Positions 59,765 through 64,000 of a stretch of 64,000 bases of DNA are shown in pieces; the first letter of the stretch is position 1; each line of letters opens with the position of its first letter. Both the position numbers and the translations under genes were made by a program. The notes under the pieces were generated by a model, which was not told the origin of the DNA, ran no database searches, and saw nothing but the letters and a program-made list of their open reading frames with translations. Origin of the DNA: Haloarculaceae archaeon H-GB1-1 (GTDB lineage: Archaea > Halobacteriota > Halobacteria > Halobacteriales > Haloarculaceae); contig JARUKX010000005.1 in the NCBI GenBank assembly GCA_029688825.1, forward strand, positions 118,878-182,877, in the 5' to 3' direction.

Positions 59765-59934
59765 GCAACCGGAACGTCACCGGATCACCTCAGACCACCG
59801 TGAAGGTCTTTACCGTGTGGTCGCTACACATAGCCGGCAACGCATCACTTCGTCGGACATCCGCAAGTCCACCGATCCACGGTATCGGACCACGATCGCG
59901 GACCCGACGGCCCCGCTGCCGAACGTCGCCACAC

Positions 59935-60897
59935 ATGACAGACTCCAGTCCCGCTGCCCCGTCCGGGCAGTCCGATACCGCCCTCTCGGAAGTCGAAGCC
60001 CTCGCGGATCGCATCATCGAGAACGTCCAGCGCGTCATCGTCGGCCACCGACCAGAAGTCGTCCACGTCCTCACGGCGCTGTTCGGCCGCGGCCACGTAC
60101 TCGTCGAGGACGTACCCGGCGTCGGTAAGACGATGCTCGCGCGGGCAATCGCCCAGTCGTTCGACGGCGACTTCGAGCGCGTCCAGTTCACGCCCGACAT
60201 GCTCCCGAGCGACGTGACGGGGGTGAACGTCTACGACGAACACGCAGGCGAGTTCGAGTTCCGGCCCGGCCCGGTGTTCGCGAACGTCGTGCTCGCCGAC
60301 GAGATCAACCGCGCACCGCCGAAGACGCAGAGTTCCCTCCTGGAAGCGATGGAGGAGGCGCAGGTGACCGTCGACGGTGAGACGCACGTCATCCCACAGC
60401 CGTTCACCGTCATCGCGACGCAGAACGACGTCGAGCGTGGTCCCACATACGAGCTTCCGCTCGCCCAACGGGACCGATTCACGAAGAAACTGCGACTCGG
60501 CTATCCCGAAGAAGCCGACGAGACCGCGCTTCTGGGACGACTCACGGGACACCACCCGATAGGCGAACTGTCGTCGGTCGCGACGGTGGCCGATCTGCGG
60601 GACGCCCGAGACGCCGTCTCGGAGGTGTACGCCTCCGAGGAGATACGCTCGTACGTGACCCGGCTCGCGCGGTTCACGCGAACGCGGGCAGACATTGGCG
60701 TGAGCCCGCGCGGGTCGCTCGCCGCGCTACGAGCGGCACAGGCGCGGGCCGCCCTCGACGGGCGAGACTACGTGATTCCCGACGACGTCCAGACCGAGGT
60801 CCCGGTCGTGTTCCCGCATCGGATTCGGCTGGGGAGCGGCTACGAGACCGCGACCGACCTCGTCGAGGAAGCACTCACCGCCGTCTCCATCGACTGA
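59935..60897 (+). CDS. MoxR-family AAA ATPase
   Basis: This 320-residue chaperone-like ATPase has Walker A DVPGVGKTMLARA, Walker B VVLADEINRAPPKTQ, sensor 1 VIATQND and the late LPLAQRDRF. It works with DUF58 and transglutaminase proteins in a conserved trio thought to remodel or assemble membrane or secreted complexes. The next gene overlaps its stop (TGATG). ATG 59935 is chosen; an in-frame start at 59800 adds Arg/Ser/Pro-rich residues that look non-coding. Confidence 0.93.
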   Translation: MTDSSPAAPSGQSDTALSEVEALADRIIENVQRVIVGHRPEVVHVLTALFGRGHVLVEDVPGVGKTMLARAIAQSFDGDFERVQFTPDMLPSDVTGVNVYDEHAGEFEFRPGPVFANVVLADEINRAPPKTQSSLLEAMEEAQVTVDGETHVIPQPFTVIATQNDVERGPTYELPLAQRDRFTKKLRLGYPEEADETALLGRLTGHHPIGELSSVATVADLRDARDAVSEVYASEEIRSYVTRLARFTRTRADIGVSPRGSLAALRAAQARAALDGRDYVIPDDVQTEVPVVFPHRIRLGSGYETATDLVEEALTAVSID

Positions 60898-62015
60898 TGC
60901 GACCGACACGACGCGGCTACGCGACCGGGGGCGTCGTCGTCCTCGCGATGGCCATGGCCTCGCTGTTCGGCGCGCGGGCGTTGAACGCCGTCGTCGCACC
61001 GGCGGTCGTCGGGCTGGTCGTCGGCCTCGTCCAGGTGTGGCGAACCGACCCGCCGTCGGTCGAACGCAGCACGCTCGACCCCGGCTTCCCCGGCGAGTCA
61101 CGGACCGTCGAACTGTCGGTCGACGGAGCCGACGGCTCGACGGCGACGGTCATCGACGCGGTCCCTGAGGGCTTCGAAGCACGCGCCAGCCCCGAGTCGT
61201 CGCTCCCCACTCGGACCACGCGGCGACTCGACGAGTCGGCCGGCAGCCGCGCGTTCGCCGGCTCACCGCAGGTGACGCTGGTCCACGCCGTCGATGCGAC
61301 GCTCCCCGCGACCGTCCGGTACGAGGTCGAATTCGACCGTCGCGGCGAGCACCGGCTCGGTCCCGTGACGGTCCGCGTCAGGGACGCGCTCGGGCTGTTC
61401 GAGCGGACCTTCGACAGCGACCGAGCCGAACGCATCCTCGTCTACCCGCGGGTGCGGCGACTCACCACCGATGCTGCACAGCTCGTTCAGGCCGCAGGGG
61501 GGTCCCACGCGGTCGAGAGCGGTGGATTCGCCCGCATCAGGGAGTACGTCCGCGGCGACCCGATGCGGAAGATCCACTGGAAGTCCAGTGCGAGACGGCC
61601 GGGGCAGCTGTTCGTCACCGAACTCGACACCGAACTGGACGGGAGCGGCGACGTGTCAATAGCCCTCCACGGGACAGCACGCGTCGACGGGCTGGCGAGC
61701 GCGGCGGCGAGTCTCGCGACGGTCGCGCTCGACGCCGGGTACCGCGTCGAACTCGTCGTCCCCGAGACCGAGGTTGCGTCCGGCAGCGGGCAGTCCCACC
61801 GGTCGCGCCTGTTGTCGACGTTGGCACGGACGGACGGCGGCGAGATCTCCGGCTCGGCGCGCGACCGCGCAGACGTCGAAGTCAGGCCGGGCTCCGGCGG
61901 CGTCGCGGTCGTCGTGCACGGAGAGGAGTTCGACTTCGAGACGCTGTGTCGGTCCGGTGCTCGCGATGATGGGGCGCCAGACGGGCCCCGGCAGCGCGCG
62001 GGAGGTGCGGCGTGA
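60897..62015 (+). CDS. DUF58-family membrane protein
   Basis: This 372-residue protein has two N-terminal membrane helices (about 9-45), a beta-rich extracytoplasmic region, and the DUF58 signature GFARIREYVRGDPMRKIHWKS with a following LFVTELD. It is the middle member of the MoxR-DUF58-transglutaminase operon, with 1-nt and 4-nt overlaps to its neighbours. A vWA-like part is likely in the C-terminal third. Its partners suggest complex assembly at the membrane. Confidence 0.9.
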   Translation: MRPTRRGYATGGVVVLAMAMASLFGARALNAVVAPAVVGLVVGLVQVWRTDPPSVERSTLDPGFPGESRTVELSVDGADGSTATVIDAVPEGFEARASPESSLPTRTTRRLDESAGSRAFAGSPQVTLVHAVDATLPATVRYEVEFDRRGEHRLGPVTVRVRDALGLFERTFDSDRAERILVYPRVRRLTTDAAQLVQAAGGSHAVESGGFARIREYVRGDPMRKIHWKSSARRPGQLFVTELDTELDGSGDVSIALHGTARVDGLASAAASLATVALDAGYRVELVVPETEVASGSGQSHRSRLLSTLARTDGGEISGSARDRADVEVRPGSGGVAVVVHGEEFDFETLCRSGARDDGAPDGPRQRAGGAA

Positions 62016-64000
62016 CGGAGGACCGTGGCGTCCCCGGCCCCGTACGCGTGCTGGCGCTGGCGAGCGTCGCGCTACTGCTCGGCTCGTCGCTGCGGGTGCT
62101 ATACCGCATCGTCGACGTCTCGGGCGATCCGTCACAGCTCGTGCTCACCGTCGGTGTGACGCTCGTCGCCGCGACGGCCGTCGCCAGATACGTCGGTCCG
62201 CGGCTGGCAGTTGTCCTCGGCCTGGTGCTGCTAGGCGGTGGCCTCTCCTGGCACTTGCAACAGTTGCCGAACGATCCGACGCTCGGCTATCTCCTGGCGG
62301 ACACGGCAGCGTACATGACCGGCAAGTCGGTGCTGGAGATCCTGAACGCGGACCTGTGGGCCCTGGGGTTCGCTCCCGCCCCCGTGTTCGTGGCGTGGTA
62401 CGCGGCCGTCCGTCGCCGATACGACATCGCCGTCGCGAGCGGAGGGGCGGCCCTCGGGTTCCTCGTCCTCTCGGGGGACGCCGGAACGGTGACCGCGCTC
62501 CTCGGAGTCGTCGGCGCGGCCGCCGCGCTCGGTCTCGGCGACCTCGACCGGACCGGTGGCGACCTGTTCGCAGCCGAGCGCGTCGCCGTCGTCCTGGCGC
62601 TGATGGTCGTCGTCGCGCTCTCCGTCAGCCTGGTCCCCGGCGGGGCCGCACAGACGTTCGACCCGTCGTTCGACTATCCGGGCAGCGAATCCAGCACCGA
62701 CGAACCGACGGCCAGGAACCTCGAAACCTCGCTGGTCAGCAACTCCAACAGCGTCCAGCTACAGGGCGCAATCAGCCTCTCGTCGAAGAAGCGCTTCACC
62801 GTCCGTGCGAGCGAGCAGACGTACTGGCGCGTCGGTGCGTACGACCGATACACCGGCGACGGCTGGCTCCGGACTGGCGAGACGCGGGCCTACGGGGGTC
62901 GACTCCGGTCGCCCGCTGGCGAGACTCACACCATCACGCAGGAGTACACTCTCGAGGGACCGCTCCGTGCGGTGCCCGCGGCCTGGAAACCGACCACGAT
63001 CTCCGGCGACGTGTCGAACCGCACCCGAGTCACGTCACTGGGCGGCTTCCGGCCGACGTCGCAGCTCACAGCCGGGACGAACTACACCGTCAGGAGCGAA
63101 GTGCTCGACGCCGATGCCCGGACCCTCCGGCAGACCGGGACGAACTACTCGGCCAGGATCGAGGACAGGTACCTCCAGGTCCCGTCGAGCACGCCCGACA
63201 GAGTGGGAACCCTCACCGCCAACGTGACTGCAGATGCGGAGACGCCGTACGACAAGGCGGCGCAGGTCGAACGCTATCTGGAGACGCAGAAGAACTACTC
63301 GCTGGACGTCGCCCGCCCGGAGGGCGACGTCGCGGACGCGTTCCTCTACGAGATGGACGCCGGCTACTGCACCTACTTCGCGTCGACGATGGTCGTGATG
63401 CTCCGCACCCAGGGCGTGCCGGCCCGCGTGGCGGTCGGCTACACGCCCGGCGAGAAGGTCGACGAGGACGAGTATCTCGTCCGCGGCCTCCAGTCGCACA
63501 TGTGGGTCGAAGTGTACTTCCCGGAACAGGGCTGGGTCCGCTTCGACCCGACGCCAGCCGGGCCGCGGCGCACGGCGGAGAACGCGGCGGTGCAGTCGAC
63601 GACGACAGTGTCGGGCAACGACACCCCCATCCCTGGCCAGATCGCCGCGAACAACGCGACCACGCCGACGCCCAGAGAAACCGAACCGAACGCGACGACG
63701 GCCGGATCGGACGTGCAGCGGACGCCCCGCATGGCAACCCCATATAGCGACGATGAGGCGTTCGATCCATCGAAGGGGGCGGGGCTCGCGCTCGGACTCG
63801 TCGTCCTGGTGGGTGCGGTGACCGGCGTCCGTCGACTGGGCGTCGTCGGTCGCGTGAGACGCGCGGTGGGGCTCCGCTATCAGCGCCGTCGCTCCCCCGA
63901 CGCCGACGCCGAGCGCGCCTACGAGCGGCTGGAGACGCTGCTCGCGCGGCGAGCGCGGCCGCGTCGCGGGGGCGAGTCGCCGCGGGCGTATCTCCGGGCA
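62012..64000 (+). CDS. Transglutaminase-like (TgpA/DUF3488-type) membrane protein, 3' truncated by window
   Basis: GTG 62012 overlaps the DUF58 stop (GTGA) and the frame stays open to the window end (663 codons). Several N-terminal helices (about 11-210) are followed by an extracytoplasmic domain with the transglutaminase triad: Cys453 (DAGYCTYFASTMVVML), His496 (QSHMWVEVYF) and Asp512 (VRFDPTP). A Thr/Asn-rich linker, one further helix (GLALGLVVLVGAVTG) and a cytoplasmic part of the DUF4129 type begin near the right edge. It likely cleaves or cross-links surface peptides. Confidence 0.92.
   Translation, partial: MTEDRGVPGPVRVLALASVALLLGSSLRVLYRIVDVSGDPSQLVLTVGVTLVAATAVARYVGPRLAVVLGLVLLGGGLSWHLQQLPNDPTLGYLLADTAAYMTGKSVLEILNADLWALGFAPAPVFVAWYAAVRRRYDIAVASGGAALGFLVLSGDAGTVTALLGVVGAAAALGLGDLDRTGGDLFAAERVAVVLALMVVVALSVSLVPGGAAQTFDPSFDYPGSESSTDEPTARNLETSLVSNSNSVQLQGAISLSSKKRFTVRASEQTYWRVGAYDRYTGDGWLRTGETRAYGGRLRSPAGETHTITQEYTLEGPLRAVPAAWKPTTISGDVSNRTRVTSLGGFRPTSQLTAGTNYTVRSEVLDADARTLRQTGTNYSARIEDRYLQVPSSTPDRVGTLTANVTADAETPYDKAAQVERYLETQKNYSLDVARPEGDVADAFLYEMDAGYCTYFASTMVVMLRTQGVPARVAVGYTPGEKVDEDEYLVRGLQSHMWVEVYFPEQGWVRFDPTPAGPRRTAENAAVQSTTTVSGNDTPIPGQIAANNATTPTPRETEPNATTAGSDVQRTPRMATPYSDDEAFDPSKGAGLALGLVVLVGAVTGVRRLGVVGRVRRAVGLRYQRRRSPDADAERAYERLETLLARRARPRRGGESPRAYLRA

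Noticed and set aside
61774..63747. A 657-codon Arg-rich frame on the plus strand
   Set aside because: It overlaps the transglutaminase gene in another frame. The Cys-His-Asp triad shows the 62012 frame is the real one.
1..64000. tRNA or rRNA genes
   Set aside because: Intergenic gaps are at most about 210 bp and none shows a cloverleaf or conserved T-loop. The one GGTTCGA-like match, at about 46079, lies within rnhA.
1..64000. Insertion sequence or integrated element
   Set aside because: No transposase, integrase or terminal repeats were found, and codon usage is uniform apart from short AT-rich promoters.

Overview
This 64 kb window is a stretch of haloarchaeal chromosome (class Halobacteria). 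It is GC-rich, and its proteins are acidic, rich in Asp and Glu and poor in Lys. The basal machinery is archaeal: two TFBs, TFS, NAC, NreA, CetZ, Pth2 and an archaeal TrmI. Many genes look leaderless, with a TATA-like element about 25-30 bp before the start codon. Coding density is very high. No gap exceeds about 210 bp, and no rRNA, tRNA, CRISPR array or insertion sequence was found. DUF numbers given here are recalled from memory of haloarchaeal annotation.

Layout, 1-31 kb. (1) 1-5.8 kb: the start of a Tat-signal protein, the thiazole synthase thi4, a patatin lipase, and a translationally coupled minus-strand chain dcd > mini-ORF A > mini-ORF B > thiR > methyltransferase. (2) 6.6-10.6 kb: pth2, a Vms1-like release factor and the dgcN-dgcA pair for D-glutamate catabolism. 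(3) 10.6-31.5 kb: mostly single metabolic and regulatory genes. These include a glutamate-cysteine-ligase-like enzyme, a gamma-carbonic-anhydrase-like protein, aroD, a soluble chemotaxis transducer, a TFB, an AglD-like glycosyltransferase/flippase, a radical SAM protein, Hsp20, a Nudix hydrolase, a glucosylphosphoglycerate-synthase-like enzyme, an MFS transporter, an aldo/keto reductase and a DHH phosphoesterase.

Layout, 31.6-64 kb. (4) 31.6-41.0 kb: an eight-gene minus-strand operon for a type IV pilus/Tad-like secretion machine. It has a secretion ATPase, a GspF/TadC membrane protein and six accessory proteins, most with one N-terminal membrane anchor. (5) 41-47.3 kb: cetZ, a phosphodiesterase-like gene, pyrophosphatase, a PadR regulator, RNase HI with its operon partner and a second TFB. 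(6) 47.4-56 kb: a 7TM histidine kinase, nreA, a TatA-like small protein, TFS, a coupled NAC-TrmI pair and a coupled PUA-arylsulfotransferase pair. (7) 56-64 kb: an SPFH protein with an apparent N-terminal frameshift, a NYN nuclease-like protein, an archaellin-like anchor fused to a beta-propeller, and a MoxR-DUF58-transglutaminase operon that runs off the end.

Stop/start overlaps (ATGA, GTGA, TGATG) link most operon members, so translational coupling is the rule. Two loci have indels next to short homopolymers (C run at 56471-56474, G run at 14393-14396) that break otherwise convincing reading frames. They could be real mutations or residual sequencing errors. The least explained structure is the tandem pair of homologous 25- and 26-codon ORFs between dcd and thiR.
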